Origin: Planctomycetota bacterium
Lineage (GTDB): Bacteria > Planctomycetota > UBA1135 > UBA2386
Direction of reading: 5' to 3'
DNA length: 9,158 nucleotides
Assembly: GCA_947455805.1 (NCBI GenBank)
Contig: CANGSN010000097.1
Location: 1 to 9,158 of the forward strand
The notes under the pieces are model-generated. The model worked only from the letters and a program-made list of their open reading frames with translations, did no database searches and had not been told where the DNA came from. The stretch's first letter is position 1, and every line of letters begins with the position of its first letter. Made by a program: the position numbers and the translations under genes. Below are positions 1 through 9,158 of the stretch, piece after piece.

Positions 1-1
1 C

Positions 2-298
2 ATGTTCGTCGTCGCGACCATCGGCGGCCGCACGGTGCGCGACGCGATGGTGGTGCCGCGCAGCGCCATGCACGGCGAGGACGCGGTGTGGGTCGCGACC
101 ATGGAGGTCGTCGACGGCAAGGCGCAGCGGACGCTGCACCGCCGCCGCGTCGAGGTGCTGCGCGTCGAACACGACCGCGTGCTGCTGCGCGACGGCGTCG
201 CCGTCGGCGATTCGGTGTGCGTCACCGCGCTCGACTCGGCGACCGACGGCATGCGCGTGCGCGTCGTCGACGCTCAGGGCAACGAACAGGTCCGGTGA
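2..298 (+). CDS. RND efflux periplasmic adaptor (membrane fusion protein), C-terminal fragment
   Basis: This is the last ~98 residues of a periplasmic adaptor, which bridges an inner-membrane RND pump to an outer-membrane channel. The 5' part lies outside the window, so the first ATG (position 2) is probably internal. The visible part fits the membrane-proximal beta-barrel end of the family: an opening like GMFV-A-I-GR, then VVPRSAM (the usual 'PxxAl' strand), VWVATMEV, and a late segment RRRVEVLRVEHDRVLLRDG followed by VAVGDSVCVTAL and DGMRVRVV. These match the typical 'vrrrpVev..r..d.vlv..GL..Ge.Vv...l....eGm.V' layout. The stop (296-298) lies 5 nt before the pump start, and its surroundings (GGTGA) appear to serve as the ribosome-binding site of the pump, so the two are co-translated. 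The adaptor assignment is firm from the motifs together with the neighbour; the substrate is unknown. Confidence 0.88.
   Translation: MFVVATIGGRTVRDAMVVPRSAMHGEDAVWVATMEVVDGKAQRTLHRRRVEVLRVEHDRVLLRDGVAVGDSVCVTALDSATDGMRVRVVDAQGNEQVR
294..298 (+). promoter_or_regulatory. Ribosome-binding site of the RND pump, embedded in the adaptor stop codon
   Basis: GGTGA matches the 3' half of the consensus GGAGGTGA and ends 5 nt before ATG304. It overlaps the adaptor stop TGA (296-298). This decides in favour of ATG304 over GTG295, although re-initiation at the GTGA overlap cannot be excluded. Confidence 0.5.
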
Positions 299-303
299 GC
301 ACG

Positions 304-3300
304 ATGCACGACGACCCCACCGTGCCGCCCGACGAGAAGAAGGGCTTCTTCGCGTGGTTCCCGCAGAACCACGTCGCCGCGACGCTGATCGCGTTCACGT
401 TCGTCGTCGCCGGCCTCGCCGCCCTGCTCGGCGGCCGCGTGCGGCGCGAAGTGTTCCCCGAGATCGCGCCGAACATCGTCACCGTGCAGGTGCCGTATCC
501 GGGCGCCACGCCGACCGAGGTCGAAGCCGGCGTCTGCCTGCGCGTCGAGGAGGCCGTCGAAGGCATCACCGGGGTCGACAAGGTGACGTCGAGCGCCAAC
601 GAAGGCGTCGGCATGGTCGTCGTCGAGACGCTGCAGGACGCCGACGTCGACCAGGTGCTGTCCGACGTCAAGAACCGCGTCGACGCGATCACCAACTTCC
701 CGGCCGAGATCGAGGAACCGATCGTCTCGCGGCTGGTGTTGCGCAAGGAGGTGATCAACGTCTCGGTCTACGGCGACGTCGACGAACTGGTGCTGAAGCG
801 CACCGCCGAACGCGCGCGCGAGGCGCTGGCGGCGCTGCCGCAGATCTCGCAGGTCGAACTGGCGGTGGCGCGGCCGTACGAGATCACGATCGAACTCGGC
901 GAGGCGGCGCTGCGCCGCCACGCGCTGCGCTTCGACGACGTCGCCGAGGCGGTGCGCACCGGCAGCCTCGACCTGCCGGCCGGCGCGATCAAGGCCGACG
1001 ATGGGCAGACGCTGCTGCGCGTGCAGGGCCAGGCCTACCGCGGCGAGGACTTCGCACGGCTGGTGCTGCTGACGCATCCGGACGGCACGCGCGTCACCAT
1101 CGGCGACGTCGCCCGCGTCGTCGACGGCTTCGCCGAGGACGACCTGTCCGCGCGCTTCGACGGCAAGCCGGCGGTGCTGCTGAAGGTGTTCCGCGTCGGC
1201 GAACAGGACGCGCTGGCGGTGACCGCCGCGGTGCGCGACTGGGTCGCCGGCCCAGGTGCAGCGATGCTGCCCCACGGCGTGCAGATGGCGACGTGGCGCG
1301 ACGAGTCGATCATCCTGCGCGGCCGCATCGACCTGCTGGTCACCAACGCGCTGCAGGGCCTGGTGCTGGTGTTCGTCATCCTGGCGCTGTTCCTCGAACT
1401 GCGCGTGGCGTTCTGGGTCTCGGTCGGCATCCCGATCTCGTTCCTCGGCGCGGTGGCGCTGATGCCGGCCCTCGGGTTGTCGATCAACATGATCTCGTTG
1501 TTCGCCTTCCTGCTGGTGCTCGGCATCGTTGTCGACGACGCGATCGTCGTCAGCGAGAACATCGTCGCCCAGCGTCACGCCGGGGCCTCGCCGCTGCTGG
1601 CGGCGCTGCGCGGCAGCCGCGAGGTGAGGATCCCGGTGTTCGCGTCGGTGTCGACGACGGTCGCGGCGTTCCTGCCGATGATCTTCTCGATCCCCGGCAG
1701 CGACGCGCAGATCTGGCGCGTGATCCCGCTGATCGTGATCCCGGTGCTGCTGATCAGCCTGCTCGAGTCGCAGCTGTGCCTGCCGGCACACCTCGCGCGG
1801 ATGAAGATGCCGCCGCCGGCCCACGAACGCTGGTGGCCGGCGCGGCTGTGGCTGCGTGTGCAGGGCGCCTTCCAGCGCGGCCTCGACTGGGTCACGCGCG
1901 TGCTCTACCAGCCGCTCCTCGAACGGACGCTGCGCTGGCGCTACGCCACCATCGCCGCCTCGTTCGCCCTGCTGATGCTCGGCTTCGCCAGCGTCACCGC
2001 CGGCTTCCCGCGCTTCGTGTTCTTCCCCACCGTCGACGGCGACAACATCGTCGTCTCGCTGACGATGCCGCAGGGCACGACGGCCGCCGTGACCGCCGGC
2101 CACCTGCAGCGCATCGAGGCCGCCGCACGCACCGTCTGCGCCGAGTTCGATCGCGAACGCGGAGACCAGCCGTCGGTGCTGCAGCACATGCTGACCAGCA
2201 TCGGGGCGCAGCCCTACGCGGTCGAGCAGGCGCGCAACGGCGGCCAGCGCGACGCGCAGTTCCAGTCCGGTTCGCACCTCGCCGAACTGAACGTGCAGCT
2301 GCTGCCGTCGGAGGTCCGCGACCTGTCGTCCGACGTCATCATGAGCCGGCTGCGCACGGTGGTCGGCAGTGTGCCGGACGCGATCGACCTGCAGTTCACG
2401 ACGTCGTTCTTCAGCACCGGCAAGGACGTCGACGTCGAGCTCTACCACGACGACGCCGAGACGCTGCGACGCGCGGTCGGGGAGCTGACCGACGAGCTGC
2501 GGCGCATGCCCGACGTCAAGGACGTGGCCAACACCTACCGCCTCGGCAAGCCCGAGCTCGAGCTGCGCATCAAGCCGACCGCCGAGACGCTCGGCTTGTC
2601 GCAGCAGGTGCTCGCCCGCCAGGTCCGGCAGGCGTTCTACGGCGAGGAGGCGCAGCGCGTGCAGCGCGGCCGCGACGACGTCAAGGTCATGGTGCGCTAC
2701 CCGGAGAGCGGGCGCCGTTCGCCGCTGGACCTGGCGGAGCTGCGCGTGCGCACCGCCGCCGGCGACGAGGTCCCGCTGGCCGAGGTCGCGGAGGTGAAGC
2801 CCGGCCGCGCCGCGTCGACGATCAACCGCGTCAACCGCAAGCGCGCCCTGCGCGTCTCCGGCGAGGTCGACGAGAGCGACCCGAACGCGTCGCCCGAGGC
2901 CTTGAACAACCGCCTGCGCACGGAGGTGCTGCCTGCCCTGGTGGCGCGCCACCCGGGCCTGTCGTTCGGCTTCGAGGGCGACCAGAAGAAGAAGGCCGAC
3001 CTGCTGGTGTCGTTGGCCGGCGGCTTCGCGATCGCGCTGTTCGTCATCTACGCGCTGATGGCGATCCCGCTGAAGTCGTTCCTGCAGCCGTTCCTGATCA
3101 TGACGGCGATCCCGTTCGGCGTCGTCGGCGCGATCGCCGGCCACATGCTGACCGGCTACGACCTCAGCATCCTGTCGATGTTCGGCGTGATCGCGCTGGC
3201 CGGCGTCGTCGTCAACGACAACATCGTGCTGGTCGACTGGGTCAACCAGCGCCGCGAGCACCACGACACGCTGTTCGAGGCGGTGCGCACGGCCGGCGCC

Positions 3301-3558
3301 TCGCGCCTGCGGCCGATCCTGCTGACGTCGTTGACGACGTTCGGCGGGCTCACCCCCTTGCTGCTGGAGAAGAGCGTGCAGGCGCGCTTCCTGGTGCCGA
3401 TGGCGGTCTCGCTCGGCTTCGGCGTGATGTTCGCCACGCTGGTGAGCCTCGTGCTGGTGCCGTCGCTCTACCTGGTGCTCGAAGACGTGCGCAGCGCCAT
3501 CGCACGCGCGTGGAACTGGCTCTACGGCCTGCGGCCGGACCGCGGCGACGCGCGCTGA
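304..3558 (+). CDS. RND-type efflux pump, inner-membrane permease subunit (AcrB/HAE-like superfamily)
   Basis: This is a proton-driven inner-membrane efflux permease of 1084 residues, the usual size for the family. TM1 is at about residues 24-43, followed by the porter-domain start FPEIAPNIVTVQVPYPGA (51-68). TM2-TM6 lie at about 345-490; TM4 carries GIVVDDAIVVSENIV with the adjacent Asp pair D411-D412, which corresponds to AcrB D407/D408. The second half repeats the fold: TM7 ~548-567, then FPTVDGDNIVVSLTMPQGTT (574-593), a second porter domain, and TM8-TM12 at ~900-1058. In TM10 the motif is GVVVNDNIVLVDWVN (967-981), so Asn971 sits where AcrB has its relay Lys940. ATG304 was chosen because GGTGA (294-298) is well spaced before it; an in-frame GTG at 295, overlapping the adaptor stop, would add three residues. 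The adaptor directly upstream supports a tripartite pump. The substrate (drug, solvent, lipid) cannot be read from the sequence; the D-D pair argues against the heavy-metal (CusA) class. Confidence 0.95.
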   Translation: MHDDPTVPPDEKKGFFAWFPQNHVAATLIAFTFVVAGLAALLGGRVRREVFPEIAPNIVTVQVPYPGATPTEVEAGVCLRVEEAVEGITGVDKVTSSANEGVGMVVVETLQDADVDQVLSDVKNRVDAITNFPAEIEEPIVSRLVLRKEVINVSVYGDVDELVLKRTAERAREALAALPQISQVELAVARPYEITIELGEAALRRHALRFDDVAEAVRTGSLDLPAGAIKADDGQTLLRVQGQAYRGEDFARLVLLTHPDGTRVTIGDVARVVDGFAEDDLSARFDGKPAVLLKVFRVGEQDALAVTAAVRDWVAGPGAAMLPHGVQMATWRDESIILRGRIDLLVTNALQGLVLVFVILALFLELRVAFWVSVGIPISFLGAVALMPALGLSINMISLFAFLLVLGIVVDDAIVVSENIVAQRHAGASPLLAALRGSREVRIPVFASVSTTVAAFLPMIFSIPGSDAQIWRVIPLIVIPVLLISLLESQLCLPAHLARMKMPPPAHERWWPARLWLRVQGAFQRGLDWVTRVLYQPLLERTLRWRYATIAASFALLMLGFASVTAGFPRFVFFPTVDGDNIVVSLTMPQGTTAAVTAGHLQRIEAAARTVCAEFDRERGDQPSVLQHMLTSIGAQPYAVEQARNGGQRDAQFQSGSHLAELNVQLLPSEVRDLSSDVIMSRLRTVVGSVPDAIDLQFTTSFFSTGKDVDVELYHDDAETLRRAVGELTDELRRMPDVKDVANTYRLGKPELELRIKPTAETLGLSQQVLARQVRQAFYGEEAQRVQRGRDDVKVMVRYPESGRRSPLDLAELRVRTAAGDEVPLAEVAEVKPGRAASTINRVNRKRALRVSGEVDESDPNASPEALNNRLRTEVLPALVARHPGLSFGFEGDQKKKADLLVSLAGGFAIALFVIYALMAIPLKSFLQPFLIMTAIPFGVVGAIAGHMLTGYDLSILSMFGVIALAGVVVNDNIVLVDWVNQRREHHDTLFEAVRTAGASRLRPILLTSLTTFGGLTPLLLEKSVQARFLVPMAVSLGFGVMFATLVSLVLVPSLYLVLEDVRSAIARAWNWLYGLRPDRGDAR

Positions 3559-3560
3559 AC

Positions 3561-3584
3561 GGGCCGGCTGGCCGGCTGCGGCCC
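3561..3584 (+). terminator. GC-rich inverted repeat just after the RND pump stop, possible weak terminator
   Basis: GGGCCG (3561-3566) pairs with CGGCCC (3579-3584) around a 12-base GC-rich loop, starting 2 bases after the stop codon. No T-run follows, so it is not a classic Rho-independent terminator. It could mark a transcript end or stabilise the 3' end of the efflux mRNA. In DNA this GC-rich, such repeats also arise by chance. Confidence 0.25.
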
Positions 3585-3646
3585 ACACTGTCGGAGCTTT
3601 CGACGGTCGCCCCCCGTCAAGAACGCCCGAGCAGGCGGCCGATGGC

Positions 3647-3650
3647 AGGA
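3647..3650 (+). promoter_or_regulatory. Ribosome-binding site of the YfiR-like gene
   Basis: AGGA lies 5 nt before ATG3656. It supports this start, from which a good signal peptide is read. The ATG at 3642 is in another frame. Confidence 0.5.
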
Positions 3651-3655
3651 CGTCG

Positions 3656-4233
3656 ATGTCCCGCCCGAACCGACCCCCCGCCGTGCGGCGAGCCCTCGTC
3701 TGGGCGATCGCCACCGCTGCGTCCGCACTCCCCGCGGCGGCCCAGGATCCGGCGGCAGCCGAACGCGCGGCGACGCTGCGCGCGGCGTTCGTGCTGAAGA
3801 TGGCGCCATACATGGCCCCGGAGACGCCGCCGAAGACGGCGCCGAAGACCTTTCGCATCGCCCTCGTGGGTGACGACGCGGTGACGCAGATCGCTGCCAA
3901 GGCGCTGGCCGGCAAGAAGGTCGACGATCGCACAGTGGAGATCGTCGTGGTGCCGCTCGCCGACGCCGCCGCCGGCAAGGGCACCGAGAACTGCGACATG
4001 ATGTACGTCGCCGGCAACGTCGACGCCGAGCAGCTGAAGAAGGTCGTACAGAGCCACGGCGACAAGCCGGTGCCGATCGTCTGCGAACGCCCGGGCTTCG
4101 CCGGCGCCGGCGGCGGCGTGCAGCTGTTCGTGCAGGACAACCTGATCCGCTTCGAGATCAACGGCGAGGCGCTGAAGAAGCAGGGCGTGCGCGCGAGCCC
4201 GCAGTTCCTGAAGCTGTCGCGCAAGGGGCCAGC

Positions 4234-4237
<4 letters not shown>
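3656..4237 (+). CDS. YfiR family (DUF4154) periplasmic signalling protein
   Basis: This is a secreted protein of 193 residues. The signal peptide is residues 1-29: an Arg-rich start, a hydrophobic stretch ALVWAIATAASAL, and probable cleavage after AAA29 before Q30. The mature part follows the YfiR/DUF4154 plan: an N-terminal helix LRAAFVLKMA (41-50), strand FRIALVGDD (66-74), then LAGKKVDDRTVEIVVV (84-99), C113 in NCDMMYVAG, IVCERPGFAGAGGGVQLFV (141-159), and the signature end IRFEINGEALKKQGVRASPQ (164-183) with FLKLSR. Only two Cys remain in the mature part (C113, C143). Family knowledge: YfiR binds and represses the periplasmic sensor of the diguanylate cyclase YfiN in Pseudomonas. Here the stop overlaps the start of a kinase with the same type of sensor domain (ATGA, 4234-4237), so the inferred role is to gate that kinase. 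Oddities are a Pro/Thr/Lys-rich stretch at 51-65 in place of the usual aromatic 'F..W' segment, and loss of the second disulfide pair. Confidence 0.88.
4223..4228 (+). promoter_or_regulatory. Ribosome-binding site of the hybrid kinase, inside the YfiR-like gene
   Basis: AAGGGG ends 5 nt before ATG4234 and lies in the last codons of the upstream gene. Together with the ATGA overlap it supports this start and translational coupling. Confidence 0.5.
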
Positions 4238-6587
<2,350 letters not shown>

Positions 6588-6591
<4 letters not shown>

Positions 6592-8489
6592 ACCTCCGCT
6601 TCTCCATCGCCGCCCTGCTCTGCGCTGCCGCCGAGCTCGCCGCGCAGACCAGCCTGCCCCAGGATCCGCCGGAAACGGCGCCACAGCAACCGCTGGCGCT
6701 CGACGACCTCTCGCTCGAACAGTTGATGGAGGTGCCGGTCGAGGTCGGCTCCCGCCAGAGTCAGTCGCTGGCCGCGACCGCCGGTGCCGTGTTCGTGCTC
6801 AACGAGCCGGAGATCCGCCGTTCGGGCCTGCGCTCGGTCCCCGAGCTGCTGCGCCTCGTGCCCGGTCTCGTCATCGCCCAGGACGTTCCTGGCGCCTACG
6901 GCTTCAGCAGCCGCCTCGGCGAGTACGGCTTCTCCGGCATGCTGGTGCTGATCGACGGCCAGCGCCTCTACACGACGCTGCTGCGCCGCGAGTACTGGCA
7001 GGCGATCGACCTGCCGGTCGAGGTGATCGAGCGCATCGAGGTCGTGCGTGGTCCCGGCGGTGCGCGCTGGGGCGACAAGGCGTCGCAGGGCGTCATCAAC
7101 ATCGTCACCAAGAAGGCCTCGGCCGCGCACGGGCTGCGCGTCACCGGCGTCGTCGGCACCGAAGAGCGGCTGATCGGCTCGTTCCGCTACGGTGCGGGCG
7201 TCGGCGAGAAGTCGGACGTCATGCTGTTCGGCAAGCTGGCGCAACGCGACGGCGGCTTTCCCAGCGAGTCGGGCGACCGTTGGGACAACAACAGCGTCGG
7301 CATGCGCTTCGAGACCGCCCTCGACGAAGGCGTCGCCCTGACCGTCGACGGCCTCTACCACGACAGCTTCCTCGGCGACTCGTACCTGTTCGCCCCCGAC
7401 GTGTCGTCGCTGAACATGATCAAGGGCGGCCACGTGAAGTCGCGCCTGCGCGTCGACCATGCACCGCACCACTGGACCGAGTGGCGCCTCGCCGGCGACG
7501 CGTACGACCAGGACATCCGCGACTACACGGCGAACGTGAACGACTTCACGCTGCGCTACCGCGAGGAACTGTTCGACACGATGCTGATGCACTCGCTGCC
7601 GGTGGCGCCCGGGCACCAGCTGACCGCCGGCGCCGTGCTGCGTTCGCTGACCGTCGAGAACTTCCGCCTGCCGTCGGAGGTCGGGCAGGAGTACAACGAG
7701 ACGCGCGGCGACTTGTTCGTCGCCTGGGACTGGGACATCGACCCCAACGTGCGCCTGACGATCGGCGGCAACGTCGGCTACCAGGACGGCCTGCAGGGCA
7801 GCGGCGTCGACACGCAGCCCGACCTGCGCCTCGCCTGGATGCCGGGCAGCGACTTCACGCTGTGGACCGCGTTCAGCGCCAACCGCGAACCGGACCGCAA
7901 GATCGCCGACTCCGGCCTGTTGGTGCGTCGCCGGTCGCCGAGCCTGCTGGCGCTCGAACTCGGCCTGCGCAAGCGCTTCGGTGAGCTGCTGCTGCTGCAG
8001 ATCGACACGTTCCTCTACGAGGTCGACGACCAGCTCAACGGCATCGTCACCGACCCGGGCAGCGGCGCCGACCTCTACCAGACCGACGGCCGCACCAGCG
8101 CGTTCGGCGGCGAGCTGTCGGCGAACTGGAACCCGCTGCCGCAGCTGCATCTGACCGGCTTCGTCGCCAACACGACCGCGAACACGCGCAACATCGACCC
8201 GACGTCGTTCTCCAGCATCGAGTACAGCGTGCCGCGCCTGCGCTCGGGCTTCACCGCCGGCTACGAGTTCCTGCCCGGCCTCGAGCTGTCGTCCAACCTG
8301 CTCTACACGCGCAGCTGGGCCGGCATCCCGTCGTGGTGGCGCCTCGACCTGCGCCTGGCTTGGAACGCCTCCGAGGACACCTCGGTCGAGCTCGTCGGCC
8401 AGAACCTGACCGACCCGAACCACCCGGAGTACTTCTTCCGGGAGCAGGCGCAGCGTGGCGTCTACCTCATGGTGACCCACAGCTTCTGA
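6588..8489 (+). CDS. TonB-dependent outer-membrane receptor
   Basis: This is an outer-membrane beta-barrel receptor of 633 residues, at the short end of the family (similar to BtuB-size proteins). The signal peptide is ~1-19 (FSIAALLCAAAELAA, cleavage before Q20). A linker with LDDLSLEQLMEVPVEVGSRQ (38-57) precedes the plug and may hold a TonB-box-like stretch (MEVPVEV). The plug spans ~60-180: VFVLNEPEIRRSG, VPELLRLVPGLVIAQ, LVLIDGQRLY, VEVIERIEVVRGPGGARWGD (144-163) and GVINIVTK (168-175). The rest is barrel with alternating aromatic strands, including the late motif NLTDPNHPEYFF and a terminal Phe (THSF) expected for BAM insertion. There is no STN domain, so no FecA-type sigma-factor signalling is expected. 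The ligand is unknown: no siderophore, cobalamin or sugar gene lies nearby. Coupling to a sensor kinase and a YfiR-like protein suggests that uptake and sensing are linked, either by feedback on receptor production or by direct contact across the periplasm. Confidence 0.93.
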
Positions 8490-8494
8490 TTCCG

Positions 8495-8513
8495 GCGTGG
8501 AACGGCACCACGC
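8495..8513 (+). terminator. Hairpin after the receptor gene, possible weak terminator
   Basis: GCGTGG (8495-8500) pairs with CCACGC (8508-8513) around a 7-base loop, 5 nt after the receptor stop. No T-run follows. The placement at the end of the three-gene operon suggests a transcript end or 3' stabiliser; a chance repeat is possible. Confidence 0.3.
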
Positions 8514-8571
8514 GGCGATCTGACGGACTCGGGACGAACGTTCGCACCCACGGCGTGTCTATGCTGCGCCG

Positions 8572-9158
8572 ATGAGTCGCGCCGTGCTCGTCCTCGTCGC
8601 TGCCGCCACCTTCGCCTCGCTCGCGCTCGCGCAGGGCCCGCCGCCGAACGGCCCGCGAACGGTCGAACCCGGCTGGTTCGCGCTGACCTCGGCGCGCCTC
8701 GTCACCGCACCGGGCGCAGCCCCGGTCACCGGCACCATCGTCGTGCGCGACGGCCGCATCACCGCCGTCGGCGACGCGCCCCCACCTGCCGGCGCCACCG
8801 TGCTCGACGCCAGCGGCCTGACGATCTACCCGGGCCTGGTCGAACCGTTCTACGGCAGCGACGTGCCGGCGCTCGACCCGAGCACCGACGACAAGCACTG
8901 GAACCCGATGGTGCAGCCGCAGCGGCGCGCGCGCGACGGCGCCCTGGTGCCCGCCGCCGACCGCGAGGCGCTGCGCAAGCTCGGCTACACCACCGTCGCC
9001 TGCGCCCCGTCGGGCGGCATCCTGAAGGGCACCGCGGCGGTGGCGCTGCTCGACGAGCCGGACGCCCAGCATCCGACGCGGATCCTGCGCGAGGACGCCT
9101 ACCTGGTGGTCAGCCTGCAGACGAGCCGCGACGGCTATCCCGAGAGCGAGATGGGCGC
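8572..9158 (+). CDS. Exported amidohydrolase-family protein, N-terminal part (runs off the window)
   Basis: The first 195 residues are visible; there is no stop before the window end. The signal peptide is ~1-20 (AVLVLVAAATFASLALA, cleavage before Q21). The mature start shows the beta-sandwich opening of the imidazolonepropionase/dihydroorotase-like amidohydrolases: WFALTSARLVTAPG (35-48), GTIVVRDGRITAVG (54-67), TVLDASGLTIYPGLVEPFYG (76-95). Further on come WNPMVQP (110-116), LRKLGYTTVACAPSGGILKG (134-153) and YPESEMG at the end, which resemble a subfamily of secreted, poorly characterised amidohydrolases. The canonical metal-binding HxH after PGL(I/V)D is absent: it reads E-P-F-Y-G (91-95). 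The start rests on the ATG with the signal peptide; no Shine-Dalgarno is seen before it. It is separated from the receptor by 82 bases and probably belongs to another transcript. The substrate cannot be inferred. Confidence 0.85.
   Translation, partial: MSRAVLVLVAAATFASLALAQGPPPNGPRTVEPGWFALTSARLVTAPGAAPVTGTIVVRDGRITAVGDAPPPAGATVLDASGLTIYPGLVEPFYGSDVPALDPSTDDKHWNPMVQPQRRARDGALVPAADREALRKLGYTTVACAPSGGILKGTAAVALLDEPDAQHPTRILREDAYLVVSLQTSRDGYPESEMG

Noticed and set aside
88..303. Extension of the RND pump N-terminus to ATG88
   Set aside because: The extra 72 residues are an Arg/Ala-rich off-frame reading of the adaptor gene. The family normally starts shortly before TM1, which fits ATG304 or GTG295.
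304..3558. Assignment of the pump as a heavy-metal (CusA/CzcA) transporter
   Set aside because: The TM4 Asp-Asp pair and the overall pattern fit the HAE-like group better. No Met-rich relay or metal-binding adaptor domain is visible in the part seen.
354..3797. An 1147-codon + strand open frame overlapping the RND pump in another frame
   Set aside because: It is extremely Arg/Ala/Gly-rich, as expected for a GC-rich off-frame. The pump frame has clear TM segments and motifs.
8535..8544. CGAACGTTCG as a LexA (SOS) box
   Set aside because: The Gram-positive LexA site needs four bases between CGAAC and GTTCG; here there are none, and the downstream gene is not an SOS gene.

Overview
The window is GC-rich, gene-dense, and coded entirely on the + strand. 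It encodes RND efflux parts, a periplasmic YfiR-like protein and an outer-membrane TonB-dependent receptor, so the host is Gram-negative (diderm). The heavy use of GTC/GTG, CTG, CGC and GAC codons and the plain gene content do not fix a phylum. A planctomycete, myxobacterial or acidobacterial lineage is a guess from composition and gene types only. I see no RNA genes, insertion sequences, CRISPR arrays, att sites or origins. No gene-free stretch exceeds 100 bases.

Layout: (1) 2-298 is the C-terminal end of an RND periplasmic adaptor, cut by the window edge. It is followed after 5 nt by (2) 304-3558, a complete RND inner-membrane pump of the HAE/AcrB-like type. Together they form the end of an efflux operon whose outer-membrane factor is not in view. 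(3) A 97-base gap holds several small inverted repeats. (4) 3656-4237 is a secreted YfiR/DUF4154 protein. (5) 4234-6591 is a membrane-bound hybrid histidine kinase with a CHASE8-like periplasmic sensor, HAMP, HisKA/HATPase, one degenerate and one intact receiver domain. (6) 6588-8489 is a 633-residue TonB-dependent outer-membrane receptor. Genes 4, 5 and 6 are joined by two ATGA stop/start overlaps, so they are almost certainly one translationally coupled operon. (7) After an 82-base gap, 8572 to the window end is the N-terminal part of an exported amidohydrolase-like protein that lacks the usual HxH metal motif.

The most interesting element is the middle operon. In the known YfiBNR (TpbB) system, periplasmic YfiR represses YfiN, an inner-membrane diguanylate cyclase with a CHASE8 sensor, and an outer-membrane lipoprotein, YfiB, relieves the repression. 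Here the same periplasmic logic (YfiR family plus CHASE8) appears to be wired to a phosphorelay kinase instead of a GGDEF enzyme, with a TonB-dependent receptor as the outer-membrane partner. The inferred path is outer-membrane receptor, then periplasmic YfiR-like protein, then inner-membrane kinase, then an unseen HPt or regulator. The domain calls rest on visible motifs; the signalling path is inference.
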